NCBI GenBank assembly: GCA_913041125.1
Contig: CAJWHM010000012.1
Span: forward strand, 1-50,783
Length of the DNA stretch: 50,783 bases
Origin: an uncultured Bacteroidota bacterium
GTDB taxonomy: Bacteria; Bacteroidota; Bacteroidia; Flavobacteriales; Flavobacteriaceae
Direction of reading: 5' to 3'
Part shown: positions 16,283-25,342 of the stretch, piece by piece
Numbering within the stretch: position 1 is the stretch's first letter
Layout of the letters: each line of letters starts with the position of its first letter
Translations under genes and position numbers: made by a program
Notes under the pieces: generated by a model
Told to the model about the DNA's origin: nothing
Seen by the model: the letters and a program-made list of their open reading frames with translations, nothing else
Database searches by the model: none

Positions 16283-17188
16283 ATGAAAATTACAATATTA
16301 GGATGTTATTCTGCAACACCAAGAAAGGATAAGCATACTTCTTCTCAGCTTATTGAAATGAATGGCAAGTTATTTTTAATTGACTGTGGGGAAGGAACTC
16401 AAATGCAATTACGAAAAGCAAAAATTAAGTTTAATAGAATAAATCACATTTTTATTTCCCATCTACATGGAGATCATTTTTATGGATTAATTGGTTTAAT
16501 TAGTACTTTTCGTCTTACAGGGAGAACAAAAACTTTAAATATATACGGACCTAAAGGAATAAAGGAAATTATAACATTACAACTTAAACTAGCCAATTCT
16601 TGGACAAATTATCCTCTTAATTTTCACGAATTAACATCTGAAATCAGTGAAACCATATATGAAAAAGAGAGTGTTTCAGTTGAGACACTACCTCTAGATC
16701 ATCGAGTATATACAAATGGTTTTCTTTTTACATTAAGAAGCTCATGTCGTAAGATAAATTCAAAAGCAATTAATGGTTTAAATTTAAAACCATACCATTT
16801 TGATCAACTTAAAAAAGGATTATCAATATTATTAGAAGATGGTACTAATATCAAAAACAATGAATTAACTTTCGATCCTGAAAAGCCAAAAAGATATGCT
16901 TATTGTAGTGACACTTCCTATAACAGAGATTTAATACCACTAATTAAACAAGTTGATTTATTATATCATGAATCAACATTTTTAGAAAAAGATATTGATT
17001 TAGCTGAGAAAACAAAACATAGCACAGCAATACAGGCTGCAAAAATTGCGAAAGAAGCTAAAGTAAAAAAGCTAATTTTAGGACACTATTCTAGTAGATA
17101 TATTGACAAAAATATTTTTTTTAATGAAGCATCTACCATATTTAAAGACGTAGATTTGTCTGAAGACTTTAAAACCTTTTTAGTTTAA
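16283..17188 (+). CDS. rnz: Ribonuclease Z
   Basis: This 301-residue metallo-beta-lactamase-fold nuclease (ElaC type) trims tRNA precursor 3' ends. The zinc motif is HLHGDH with H60, H62, D64 and H65. The entry motif IDCGEGTQMQLRK lies at 34-45, YCSDTSY near 212, HESTF near 230 and LGHYSSRY near 270, all as in the family. It is encoded two bases after the small protein and 28 bases before pdxH. The only tRNA gene in the window, tRNA-Ser, lacks an encoded CCA, so it is a plausible substrate class. Confidence 0.96.
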   Translation: MKITILGCYSATPRKDKHTSSQLIEMNGKLFLIDCGEGTQMQLRKAKIKFNRINHIFISHLHGDHFYGLIGLISTFRLTGRTKTLNIYGPKGIKEIITLQLKLANSWTNYPLNFHELTSEISETIYEKESVSVETLPLDHRVYTNGFLFTLRSSCRKINSKAINGLNLKPYHFDQLKKGLSILLEDGTNIKNNELTFDPEKPKRYAYCSDTSYNRDLIPLIKQVDLLYHESTFLEKDIDLAEKTKHSTAIQAAKIAKEAKVKKLILGHYSSRYIDKNIFFNEASTIFKDVDLSEDFKTFLV

Positions 17189-17216
17189 AAAAAATCAATC
17201 GTAAATTGCAAATAAC

Positions 17217-17864
17217 ATGGACGATAATAATCTAGGACATTTAAGAAAATCATACGAAAAAAATAATCTAGATATAGAAGATTTGAAAGGGGATCCAATT
17301 AAATTTTTCAAAGCTTGGTTTGCTGAAGCAGAAGCATGTTCCGAAATTGAGGAACCTAATGCTATGTCATTAACAACCTTAGGCTTGGATGATTACCCAA
17401 AGGCAAGATTAGTTCTTTTAAAGGCATTTAAATCAGATGGTTTAGTTTTCTTTACAAATTATCTAAGTGAAAAGGGTATTTCAATAGAACATCATTCAAA
17501 AGTAGGGCTTTCGTTTTTTTGGCCACCACTTGAAAGACAAGTTATCATTAAGGGAGAGGCAGAAAAAATTAGTAATATAGAATCAGACAAATACTTTGAC
17601 TCTAGGCCTTTTGGTAGTAAAATCGGAGCAATTGTATCTGATCAAAGCAGAGTAATTTCAGACAGAACCGTTATGGAAGCTAAAATGGAGGCTTTAAAGA
17701 TTGAATATCAAAATAAAGAAATCAAACGACCAGAATATTGGGGTGGATATTTGGTAAGACCAATTTGTATAGAATTTTGGCAGGGCAGGCCAAACAGGTT
17801 GCATGATAGAGTCAGATGTCAATTAAAATCGGGACTTTGGATTTTAGAACGTTTAGCGCCATAA
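17217..17864 (+). CDS. pdxH: Pyridoxamine 5'-phosphate oxidase
   Basis: PdxH is an FMN enzyme that oxidises pyridoxine or pyridoxamine 5'-phosphate to pyridoxal phosphate. At 215 residues it has the normal size. The N-terminal LRKSYEKNNL, the FMN-binding stretch ARLVLLKAFKSDGLVFFTNY (about 59-78), FFWPPLERQVIIKGEAEKI and the C-terminal EFWQGRPNRLHDR with the final ERLAP are all diagnostic. One base separates its stop from the sixA-like gene. No other vitamin B6 gene is in the window. Confidence 0.97.
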   Translation: MDDNNLGHLRKSYEKNNLDIEDLKGDPIKFFKAWFAEAEACSEIEEPNAMSLTTLGLDDYPKARLVLLKAFKSDGLVFFTNYLSEKGISIEHHSKVGLSFFWPPLERQVIIKGEAEKISNIESDKYFDSRPFGSKIGAIVSDQSRVISDRTVMEAKMEALKIEYQNKEIKRPEYWGGYLVRPICIEFWQGRPNRLHDRVRCQLKSGLWILERLAP

Positions 17865-17865
17865 C

Positions 17866-18360
17866 ATGAAAAAGCTTATTTTAATTAGGCATGCAAAATC
17901 AAGCTGGTCTCTTGATGTTTCTGATCAAGATAGACCATTGACTGAGAAAGGTATTAGAAAAACAGAAAAAATTTCTATCGCAAGCAAAAAAATATTTTTT
18001 AATGCTGAGGTTTTTTATTCAAGCCCAGCCAATAGAGCTCTTCATACTGCCTCAATAATTATTAATCAGTTAAATTTGTCTTTCTGCAATCTTTATATAG
18101 AAAAAGATTTATATACATTTGAATCTTCCAAGCTTATTAAATTTATAAGAGATATACCAAATTCATTTTCAAATGTTATTTGTGTAGGACATAATCCTGC
18201 ATTTACAAATGCAACAAACTTTTTGTGTGATTCAAATATTGAACATCTTCCAACATCATCCTGGGCTGAAATAACTTTTTCACAAAGTAGCTGGACTAAT
18301 ATTTCAAAAGGTGCTTTGAAGCTAGGGATACCAAAAATTATTTTGAAATCAGATGATTAA
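17866..18360 (+). CDS. Histidine phosphatase, SixA-like
   Basis: This is a 164-residue member of the histidine phosphatase superfamily. The catalytic RHG-type motif is LIRHAKSSW with R8 and H9 (H9 is the nucleophile), and the second histidine is in GHNPAFTN at about residue 107. The ending and size resemble E. coli SixA, a phosphohistidine phosphatase of the phosphotransferase system, but substrates of the flavobacterial members are not established. It lies one base after pdxH and overlaps ppk1 by eight bases. A link to the neighbouring polyphosphate genes is possible but not shown. Confidence 0.88.
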   Translation: MKKLILIRHAKSSWSLDVSDQDRPLTEKGIRKTEKISIASKKIFFNAEVFYSSPANRALHTASIIINQLNLSFCNLYIEKDLYTFESSKLIKFIRDIPNSFSNVICVGHNPAFTNATNFLCDSNIEHLPTSSWAEITFSQSSWTNISKGALKLGIPKIILKSDD

Positions 18361-20410
18361 ATCTAAAAAATATATTAATCGGGAATTAAGTTGGCTAGAT
18401 TTTAATTCAAGAGTTTTACAAGAAGCAGCAAATGATAAAGTTCCATTATTAGAAAGATTGAGGTTTATAGGTATTTTTTCTAATAATTTAGACGAATTTT
18501 TTCAAGTTCGTTTTGCGACAGTTCAAAGGATTGCTCAGTCTGAAAAAACAGGAAAAAAGATTTTTGGTGGACAGAGTGCAGTAAATTTACTTAGATCTAT
18601 CACAAACAAAGTAATTGAACAACAGTCAGAAAGTATGAACATTCTTTCAAAAATTGAAAACAAATTGAAAGATGAGCATATTTATTTTATAAATGAAAAA
18701 CAAGTTCTGAAAGATCACGAATCATTTTTAAAAGAATATTTTATTCAAAATGTAAGTCCTGCTTTGATGACTATAATGATTAATGAAGAAGAGGCTCAAG
18801 ATTTTTCTGACAACCTAGCTTTTTTAGTTGTGAAATTGAATTTGAAAACATCTGATAAAAATAATACCCAATTTGCATTAATTGAGTTACCAAAAGATTT
18901 AGAAAGATTTATTGTTTTACCAGAAATAAATAACAAACAGTATATTATGTTTTTGGATGATTTAATTCGCTATCATTTTCATATAATATTCAATTTTCTT
19001 GACTTTAAGAGTATAGACTCACATATGATTAAAGTTACTCGTGATGCTGAACTTGATATGGAGGGTGATGTTTCTAAAAGTTATATAAATAAAATAATTG
19101 AAAGTGTTAAAGAAAGAGTTTTAGCAGAACCTGTAAGACTTGTATATGACAAAAATATTGGATCAGATACTTTAAATAAAATAAAAAAAATTTTAAAAGT
19201 TGACAATGATGATAGTTTAATTCCAGGGGGACGATATCATCATAGAAGAGATTATATGAATTTCCCTAAACTTAAAAGATCTGATTTATTATATAGTAAA
19301 AATGATCCATTACTTATACCAGGGCTTTCGTTAGAAAAAAGCTTATTTAAGGCTATTGAAAAGAAAGATTATTTATTATATACACCATATCATAGTTTTT
19401 CTTATATAATAAAATTTCTAAGAGAAGCTGCTCTTGATCCAGGTGTTTCATTAATTAAAATAACTATTTATAGACTATCAAAAATCTCAAATGTTGCAAG
19501 AGCACTCATAAACGCAGCTAAGAATGGTAAAAAAGTATTAGTGCAAATTGAACTCCAAGCAAGATTTGATGAAACTAATAATATAATTTATGCTGAACAG
19601 ATGCAATCTGCTGGGGTTGAACTTATATTTGGAATTCCTGGTCTTAAGGTTCATTCTAAGATATGTGTTATAGAGAAAACAATAAATAATAAAAGAAAGC
19701 GATTTGGATTTATAAGTACAGGTAATCTTAATGAAGATACCGCTAAAGTATATACTGACTACACCCTTTTTACTTCAAATCAAAAAATTCTTAGAGATGT
19801 AAATAAAGTATTTAATTTTTTACAAGTACATTATAAATTAAAAAAATATAAACACCTCATTGTTTCTCCTCATTATACTCATAATGCTATAGTGAAACTA
19901 ATAGATAATGAAATTAAAAATAAAAAACTAGGGCTATCAAGCGGAATAAAACTTAAGCTTAATGCAATAACGAATTTCTCTATGATTAATAAGCTTTATG
20001 AAGCTAGCAATGCAGGTGTAAATATAAAAATGATAGTTCGTGGGATTTGTTGTTTAGTTCCTGGTGTAAAAGGAATGAGCGAAAATATAGAAGTCATTAG
20101 TGTGGTTGATAAGTTTTTGGAGCATTCAAGGGTATACAGTTTTAATAATGGTGGAAATGAAAAAATTTTTATTTCATCTGCTGACTTTATGACACGGAAT
20201 ATTGAAAATAGAGTTGAGGTAGCAACACCGATCTATGATATGAGTCTTCAAAAAGAAATTATTGATGTATTTGAAATAATTTGGAATGATAATATAAAAG
20301 GTAGAAGATTAAACTATGAAAGACAAAATGAATTTATAATGAATAAAAAAAAACCTACAAGATCTCAGTTTGAGATTTATGAGTATTATAAAAATAAATC
20401 TTGTTCATGA
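18353..20410 (+). CDS. ppk1: Polyphosphate kinase 1
   Basis: PPK1 reversibly polymerises the gamma phosphate of ATP into polyphosphate. The protein is 685 residues, full length. The N-terminal signature is YINRELSWLDFNSRVLQEA, the head domain follows, and the two C-terminal phospholipase-D-like domains contain the autophosphorylated histidine H434 in GLKVHSKICVI and the second-site EHSRVYSF. The stretches LLYTPYHSF, STGNLNEDTAKVYTD and MTRNIENRVEVATPI are typical. It overlaps the sixA-like gene upstream and ppx downstream, so synthesis and degradation of polyphosphate are coupled in one operon. Confidence 0.97.
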   Translation: MIKSKKYINRELSWLDFNSRVLQEAANDKVPLLERLRFIGIFSNNLDEFFQVRFATVQRIAQSEKTGKKIFGGQSAVNLLRSITNKVIEQQSESMNILSKIENKLKDEHIYFINEKQVLKDHESFLKEYFIQNVSPALMTIMINEEEAQDFSDNLAFLVVKLNLKTSDKNNTQFALIELPKDLERFIVLPEINNKQYIMFLDDLIRYHFHIIFNFLDFKSIDSHMIKVTRDAELDMEGDVSKSYINKIIESVKERVLAEPVRLVYDKNIGSDTLNKIKKILKVDNDDSLIPGGRYHHRRDYMNFPKLKRSDLLYSKNDPLLIPGLSLEKSLFKAIEKKDYLLYTPYHSFSYIIKFLREAALDPGVSLIKITIYRLSKISNVARALINAAKNGKKVLVQIELQARFDETNNIIYAEQMQSAGVELIFGIPGLKVHSKICVIEKTINNKRKRFGFISTGNLNEDTAKVYTDYTLFTSNQKILRDVNKVFNFLQVHYKLKKYKHLIVSPHYTHNAIVKLIDNEIKNKKLGLSSGIKLKLNAITNFSMINKLYEASNAGVNIKMIVRGICCLVPGVKGMSENIEVISVVDKFLEHSRVYSFNNGGNEKIFISSADFMTRNIENRVEVATPIYDMSLQKEIIDVFEIIWNDNIKGRRLNYERQNEFIMNKKKPTRSQFEIYEYYKNKSCS

Positions 20411-21294
20411 GAATTAGAAAATATGCTGCTATTGACATAGGATCAAACGCAGTACGTCTTTTAATTTCCAATGTTATAGAATCAAAGCAACAAACTCAAT
20501 TTTTTAAAAACTCTTTAGTTCGTGTACCTATTCGTTTAGGTGAAGACTCATTTACTTCTGGTAAAATTTCAAATAGAAACATTAATAGGCTTCTAGAGTC
20601 TATACAATCTTTCAAAATTTTAATGAATGTCCATGGTGTTGAAAATTATTTAGCTTATGCAACTTCTGCACTCAGAGATGCAAAAAACAGCCATCTTATT
20701 GTTAATGAGGTTTTAAATAAAACTGGAATTAATATTGAAATTATCAATGGAAAAAGAGAAGCAAAGATAATTTCAAAAACAGATGTTTTTCAATCGATTG
20801 ATATTGATAAAACATATTTATACGTTGATGTTGGAGGAGGGAGTACAGAATTTAGTGTAATATATGGTGGTAAAAGGATTGATTCGATTTCTTTTAAAAT
20901 AGGAACTGTACGGTTATTAAATAAATCAGTAGATTATAAAATCTGGAATCAAGTTGAAGATTGGGTTAGAAAAAAAACTAAGCCTTATAAAAAAATTTAT
21001 CTAATGGGAACAGGGGGAAATATTAATAAGATTCATAAAATATCAAATATAAAAGATAATAGACCTATAACTTATCTTGCAATGAGTTCTATATATAATA
21101 AACTCAATTCTTTAACTTATGAAGAGCGTATAATTCAGATGGGTCTTAATCCTGATAGATCAGATGTTATTGTTCTTGCGTCAGAAATTTTTTTGAAAAC
21201 ATTAAGTTGGAGTGGAGCTAAAGTAATCTATGTTCCTAAATTGGGTCTTGCAGATGGGATGATTAGAGAATTGTATTATGAATCACTGCAGTAA
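20407..21294 (+). CDS. ppx: Exopolyphosphatase / GppA family phosphatase
   Basis: This 295-residue member of the ASKHA superfamily would hydrolyse terminal phosphates of polyphosphate, or pppGpp. The phosphate 1 motif is AAIDIGSNAVRLLI near the N-terminus, followed by YATSALRDAKN and the phosphate 2 motif YLYVDVGGGSTEFSVI. I start it at the ATG at 20407, which overlaps the ppk1 stop as ATGA; a TTG six bases earlier is in frame but less likely. It is shorter than E. coli Ppx because the C-terminal HD-like domain is absent, as in many Bacteroidota. It is the last gene of the pyrR-led operon. Confidence 0.93.
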   Translation: MRIRKYAAIDIGSNAVRLLISNVIESKQQTQFFKNSLVRVPIRLGEDSFTSGKISNRNINRLLESIQSFKILMNVHGVENYLAYATSALRDAKNSHLIVNEVLNKTGINIEIINGKREAKIISKTDVFQSIDIDKTYLYVDVGGGSTEFSVIYGGKRIDSISFKIGTVRLLNKSVDYKIWNQVEDWVRKKTKPYKKIYLMGTGGNINKIHKISNIKDNRPITYLAMSSIYNKLNSLTYEERIIQMGLNPDRSDVIVLASEIFLKTLSWSGAKVIYVPKLGLADGMIRELYYESLQ

Positions 21295-21299
21295 TTAAA

Positions 21300-21884
21300 T
21301 TAGCCATGAATAAATTCTTTATTCCCAAGTTTTTTTATTATTTCTGCTTCAAATTCAAGTAAAGACTTCCACTTATCATCTACTTTTTCTTTTTCAACAG
21401 AATATTTTCTCGCTAATTTTAAGAAAAGAGCATAATGATGCGCCTCGCTAATCATTAATTTTCGATAAAAAGTTTTAAGATCCTGATCATTTAATTTTTC
21501 TGATAATATTCGAAAACGTTCACAGCTTCTTGCTTCTATTAATGCAGCACATAAAAGTTTATTTACTAGATGATCGGTTCTTGAACCTCCTTTTGGAAAG
21601 AAAGCATTAAGTTTCAAAACATATTCATCTTTTCTTTCTCTACCTAACCTATATCCTTTTTTTAATATAATTTCATGTACCATTTTGAAGTGGCTCATTT
21701 CTTCTTGAGCTAGATCAATCATTGCTAAAACAAGATCTTTTTTTTCTGGAAAACCAATAATTAAAGATATAGCATAGCTAGCAGCTTTTTGTTCACAGTA
21801 GGCATGGTCAGTTAAAATTTCTTCAATATTTTTCTTGGCAATGCCAACCCATCTTGGGTCTGATGGAAGTTTTAAGCCTAACAT
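21300..21884 (-). CDS. miaE: tRNA-(ms2io6A)-hydroxylase, MiaE-like
   Basis: This 194-residue all-helical diiron protein is related to MiaE, which hydroxylates the ms2i6A base at tRNA position 37 using oxygen. Ferritin-like iron ligands are visible as DHAYCEQKA (about 25-33), EEMSHFKMVHE (about 66-76), EARSCERF (about 116-123) and EAHHYALF (about 146-153). The opening LGLKLPSDPRWVGIAKKNIEEILTDHA is characteristic. It lies 12 bases downstream of dnaX on the same strand, and its stop is 5 bases from the convergent ppx stop. The true RNA substrate in flavobacteria is inferred from the family only. Confidence 0.9.
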   Translation of the reverse strand: MLGLKLPSDPRWVGIAKKNIEEILTDHAYCEQKAASYAISLIIGFPEKKDLVLAMIDLAQEEMSHFKMVHEIILKKGYRLGRERKDEYVLKLNAFFPKGGSRTDHLVNKLLCAALIEARSCERFRILSEKLNDQDLKTFYRKLMISEAHHYALFLKLARKYSVEKEKVDDKWKSLLEFEAEIIKKLGNKEFIHG

Positions 21885-21896
21885 AATATATATTTA

Positions 21897-23654
21897 CTAA
21901 AAATCAAGATTGAATTTTTTTCTTAGTTCTTCTAATTGAGGATTTAATTGGAGCAGGTACTGATATTTTTCAGTTGGCGTATAGATTTGTTCTTGTTTTG
22001 GATTTTCTGATATTTCAACTTCTATCTTAATTTTATCATTTTTTAAATGTTTTTTTAAAAAAGGTAGTAATCGTTCCTTTTCTATGTTAACCTCAACGCG
22101 ATTCATTTCATTTGCAACTTTAAAATGAATCTTATAATTATCACTAAGAGAAATAGGATTCATACTAAGTATAGACGCTATATTTTTTTTTCCTTCATTT
22201 TTTAAATTTTCAACATATTGATTTAAATCCTTATTAACAGCTTCTAAATTAAAATTTTCCTTTAATTCTATATTTTTTTTAATTGGCTCAATAGTTTTAT
22301 TTACAGCTTTCTTTAGAGCAATACTTGAAAGAGAAAAACTAGAGACTGGTTCTAAGGGGTTAATATTTCTTTTTTTTAAATCATTTTTTACATTATCATT
22401 TAAATTTGATTCATAACTATTAAAAGAATTATGAGTAGTTTTTGATTTATTATACACATCTTTTTTTTCTTTAGAACTACTTAAATTCACATCTGTATTT
22501 GAAATAAAATTTGATTTTTTTTGATCCAAAGAATTTCTTTCTATACCTGAAAAATTATTTTTAATCTTCGATGCTGGGATTATGTAATTTTTTTTTTCTC
22601 CATCAAAGTGGAGAGATGCAAGTTGCATTAATGTTAGTTCTATATGCACCCTTTTTTCACTTACATTCTTAATATTAATTTCACAATTGTTCACTAAACT
22701 TATCGCATCAATCAAATAGTTTATTGAAATTTTTTCAGTATTATTTAAGTAATTTGCTTTTACTGATTCTGAAACTTCTAGAAGAGTCAGCGTTTTTTTA
22801 TCTTTAGCAAACATCAAGTTTCTAAAATAATTTCCAAGACCTTTTATAAATTGCAAATCATTCATTCCTATTTGAATCAATTCATCATATTTTTTTAATA
22901 ACTGATGGATGTCCTTGCTGAAAATCATTTCACCTAATTCAGAGTAAGTTTGTTGATCTAAAAGATTTAAATTCTTTGCAACAGCTATTTCAGTTAAATT
23001 TCCATTTGTAAAATTAACCATTCTATCAAAAATAGATAGAGCATCTCTCAATGAACCATCAGCTTTTTGAGCAATTAAAAACATAGCATTTTCTTGGAAT
23101 GAAAGTTTATTTTTTTCTGCAATATTGGAGAGATATAATTGAATATCTTTGATTGTAATTCTTTTAAAATCATAAATTTGACATCTTGATAATACAGTTG
23201 GTATTATTTTATTTTTTTCTGTAGTCGCTAAAATAAAAATTGCGTGTTTTGGTGGTTCTTCAAGAGTCTTCAGAAAAGCATTAAATGCTGAGTTAGACAG
23301 CATATGTACTTCATCAATAATATAAACTTTGTGACTTCCAATTTGAGGAGGAATTCTGACTTGTTCGTTAATTTTACGGATGTCTTCAACTGAATTATTT
23401 GAAGCAGCATCTAATTCAAATACATTAAAAGAAAAGTCTTCAAAAGTATTGGCATCATTATCATTAATCATGTTTGCTAGAATCCTAGCACATGAAGTTT
23501 TTCCAACTCCTCTAGGCCCACAAAATAATAGGGCTTGAGCAAGTTGATTGATTTTTATACTATTCTCTAAAGTTTTTGTTATACTATACTGACCAATAAC
23601 TTCTGAAAAGGATTTTGGTCTATATTTTAATGCCGAAACAACATAAGTTTCCAT
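21897..23654 (-). CDS. dnaX: DNA polymerase III subunit gamma/tau
   Basis: DnaX is the clamp-loader ATPase of the replisome. I start it at the ATG at 23654 (METYVVSALKYRPKSF), 585 residues, because this is where family similarity begins; an upstream in-frame ATG at 23684 adds ten unlikely residues. Walker A is GPRGVGKTS (about 45-53), Walker B is IDEVHML, and LKTLEEPP and the arginine-finger SRCQIYDF follow. The zinc-binding cysteines usual between Walker A and B are absent, which I recall as normal for Bacteroidota. Domain III ends near residue 350 (ELTLMQLASLHFDG), followed at once by a run of ten A, then a low-complexity linker and a C-terminal tau-like region. miaE follows 12 bases downstream. 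Confidence 0.95.
   Translation of the reverse strand: METYVVSALKYRPKSFSEVIGQYSITKTLENSIKINQLAQALLFCGPRGVGKTSCARILANMINDNDANTFEDFSFNVFELDAASNNSVEDIRKINEQVRIPPQIGSHKVYIIDEVHMLSNSAFNAFLKTLEEPPKHAIFILATTEKNKIIPTVLSRCQIYDFKRITIKDIQLYLSNIAEKNKLSFQENAMFLIAQKADGSLRDALSIFDRMVNFTNGNLTEIAVAKNLNLLDQQTYSELGEMIFSKDIHQLLKKYDELIQIGMNDLQFIKGLGNYFRNLMFAKDKKTLTLLEVSESVKANYLNNTEKISINYLIDAISLVNNCEINIKNVSEKRVHIELTLMQLASLHFDGEKKNYIIPASKIKNNFSGIERNSLDQKKSNFISNTDVNLSSSKEKKDVYNKSKTTHNSFNSYESNLNDNVKNDLKKRNINPLEPVSSFSLSSIALKKAVNKTIEPIKKNIELKENFNLEAVNKDLNQYVENLKNEGKKNIASILSMNPISLSDNYKIHFKVANEMNRVEVNIEKERLLPFLKKHLKNDKIKIEVEISENPKQEQIYTPTEKYQYLLQLNPQLEELRKKFNLDF
22588..22597 (-). promoter_or_regulatory. A10 slippery tract in dnaX
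   Basis: On the coding (minus) strand ten consecutive A residues fall in the codons GAA AAA AAA AAT for E353-K-K-N356. One extra A would end the protein at residue 364 (TAA at 22563-22561); one missing A would end it at residue 357. Both are just after clamp-loader domain III. Confidence 0.5.
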
Positions 23655-23740
23655 ATATACAAATATATGAATACGATCAAGCATTTATTATTTCATCATA
23701 AATTAATCATTTTTAATTATTAACAAATAGCTAACTTAGC

Positions 23741-24031
23741 ACAGCAGGCTATCTTATCGCTCTAGTTTTTTTCTAGAGAGGAAAGTCCGGACACCATAGA
23801 GCAGCATAGCGGGTAACACCCGTCCTTCTAAAGAAGCGGACAAGTGCAACAGAAAGCAAGTACAGTTTGGCTGTAGTGAAATCAGGTAAACTCTATGCGG
23901 TGCAACGCCAAATAGTTCTACTATAAAGAATTGCTCGTTCAATGTAGATGGGTAGGCGGCTAGAGTATAGAAGTAATTTTATATCAAGATAAATGATAAG
24001 ACTTGACAGAATCCGGCTTACAGGCCTGCTT
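23741..24031 (+). ncRNA. rnpB: RNase P RNA, bacterial class A
   Basis: The catalytic RNA of RNase P is recognised by its universally conserved segments. The 5' P4 strand is GAGAGGAAAGTCCGGAC (from 23775). Then come GCGGGTAACACCCG (23807-23820), GTGCAACAGAAAG, GGTGCAACGCCAAATAG (about 23900-23916) and GGGTAGGCGGC (23950-23960). The 3' P4 strand is ACAGAATCCGGCTTAC (24006-24021). P1 pairs AGCAGGC (23743-23749) with GCCTGCT (24024-24030). At about 290 bases it is compact for this class. The T-rich stretch directly after P1 may serve for termination. Its 3' end nearly touches the stop codon of the convergent rsmD. The exact ends are uncertain by a few bases. Confidence 0.96.
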
Positions 24032-24032
24032 T

Positions 24033-24566
24033 TTATTTAAATTTAAAAAAGGAAAACATATTATTCCCGTACTTACGTTCATAAGAAAACCCATCTAAAT
24101 CTGAAAAATTCATTATTTTATCGTGTTCTATAATTAACAAACCATTTAAACTTAAATTTCGGCGACTTAAAAAAATGATTTTATTGTAAAGTTGATCACT
24201 AATATCATATGGTGGGTCTGCAAAAATTAGATTAAACTTTGAATTATTTTGTTCTAAATAACTTATGGCATCTATATGAATTATTGTTAAATCTAAGTTT
24301 AAATTATTAGATGTTTTTTTAATAAAATCAATGCAATTTTTGTTTTTATCGATAGATGTAACCTTTAAAGAGCCTCTCGATGCAAATTCGTAGCTAATAT
24401 TACCAGTACCAGAAAATAAATCTAACACATTAACTTCGCTAAAACTAATTTGATGATTTAGAATATTAAAAACTCCCTCTTTAGCGCGGTCGGTAGTTGG
24501 ACGAACGGGGAGTTTTTTGGGTGCTAATATTTTTCTTCCTTTATGATTTCCAGAAATAATTCTCAT
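24033..24566 (-). CDS. rsmD: 16S rRNA (guanine-966-N2)-methyltransferase
   Basis: RsmD methylates G966 of 16S rRNA. The 177-residue protein shows the family opening RIISGNHKGRKILAP (2-16), RPTTDRAKEGVFNIL (22-36), the S-adenosylmethionine motif VLDLFSGTGNISYE (47-60) and the catalytic DPPY at 117-120. It is the last gene of a three-gene minus-strand operon; its start overlaps the stop of the DUF3822 gene by one base. It converges on rnpB with almost no space, so one or both transcripts probably run into the other gene. Confidence 0.94.
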   Translation of the reverse strand: MRIISGNHKGRKILAPKKLPVRPTTDRAKEGVFNILNHQISFSEVNVLDLFSGTGNISYEFASRGSLKVTSIDKNKNCIDFIKKTSNNLNLDLTIIHIDAISYLEQNNSKFNLIFADPPYDISDQLYNKIIFLSRRNLSLNGLLIIEHDKIMNFSDLDGFSYERKYGNNMFSFFKFK

Positions 24567-25342
24567 TACCCAGAATAGTTTGCTAAATAAGGGGCGTTAT
24601 GCTTAGATTGGTCTATAATTTCTGAATCATTTTCAATGAATTTGTAATTTTTGTGGAATTCAGACGTGAGATCATAGTATCTATTATATTCGAAAAATTT
24701 ACCCAGAAAAATAATTTCGAAATCATCAATTTTTAAATCAAATTGCTCAACAACAAAAAAAATATAATATAAAAATTCATCTTCATTTTTAATTGAAAAT
24801 CTGTTATTGAAAACAATTTGATCTGTTTCGGCTAGAAAAACATCAACAGCTTTATATTGAATATGAATAAACAATTGATACTTAAATTCAATAAAAGAAC
24901 AAATGCTTAGTATTTTTTTATGAAGTATTGTATTGTAGTGTATAAAGTTAAATTGAATTTTAGTTTCATCTAATATTGTCTTTATTACTTTTTCAAAGCT
25001 ATAAACATTTACTTGTTGTTGGGATTCTAATATGTCATATGCAACAATATCTTCTTTTGGAGTTTTATTATATAGGCTTAAATAAATCTTTGATTTTTTT
25101 GAATCAAAAAATTTTTGAGGAACGAAAGTAGAAGGTCTCTGAAAAAATACTACACTGAAAATTTCGAAATTATCTTTTGGAAAAAACTCTAATTTTTTTT
25201 TAAGTGATACTTTCAGCTCTTCTATACCACTATTAATTGGAGTAAAATCAATATGTGAATTGGCACAAAACGAAAACCCATTTACAAAAAAGTGAATGGA
25301 TAATTCATTGGGGAGAATATATTTATTAATTATTTGTGTCAA
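24566..25342 (-). CDS. DUF3822 family protein
   Basis: This 258-residue protein has no signal peptide or membrane helices. The opening with LSIHFFVNGFSFCA and the place directly upstream of rsmD match the DUF3822 family known in Bacteroidota, whose function is not established. The sequence alternates strands and helices, and members look to me distantly like the actin/hexokinase ATPase fold, but no phosphate-binding motif can be pointed to here. It overlaps the upstream membrane-protein gene by 17 bases and rsmD by one, so all three should be made from one transcript. Confidence 0.8.
   Translation of the reverse strand: MTQIINKYILPNELSIHFFVNGFSFCANSHIDFTPINSGIEELKVSLKKKLEFFPKDNFEIFSVVFFQRPSTFVPQKFFDSKKSKIYLSLYNKTPKEDIVAYDILESQQQVNVYSFEKVIKTILDETKIQFNFIHYNTILHKKILSICSFIEFKYQLFIHIQYKAVDVFLAETDQIVFNNRFSIKNEDEFLYYIFFVVEQFDLKIDDFEIIFLGKFFEYNRYYDLTSEFHKNYKFIENDSEIIDQSKHNAPYLANYSG

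Noticed and set aside
23655-23684. Upstream ATG of dnaX adding ten residues
   Set aside because: The added residues (MLDRIHIFVY) match nothing in the family, while METYVVSALKYRPKSF is the normal flavobacterial start.
23754-23942. Open frame on the minus strand, 62 codons
   Set aside because: It lies wholly within the RNase P RNA gene, antisense to conserved RNA segments, and encodes nothing recognisable.
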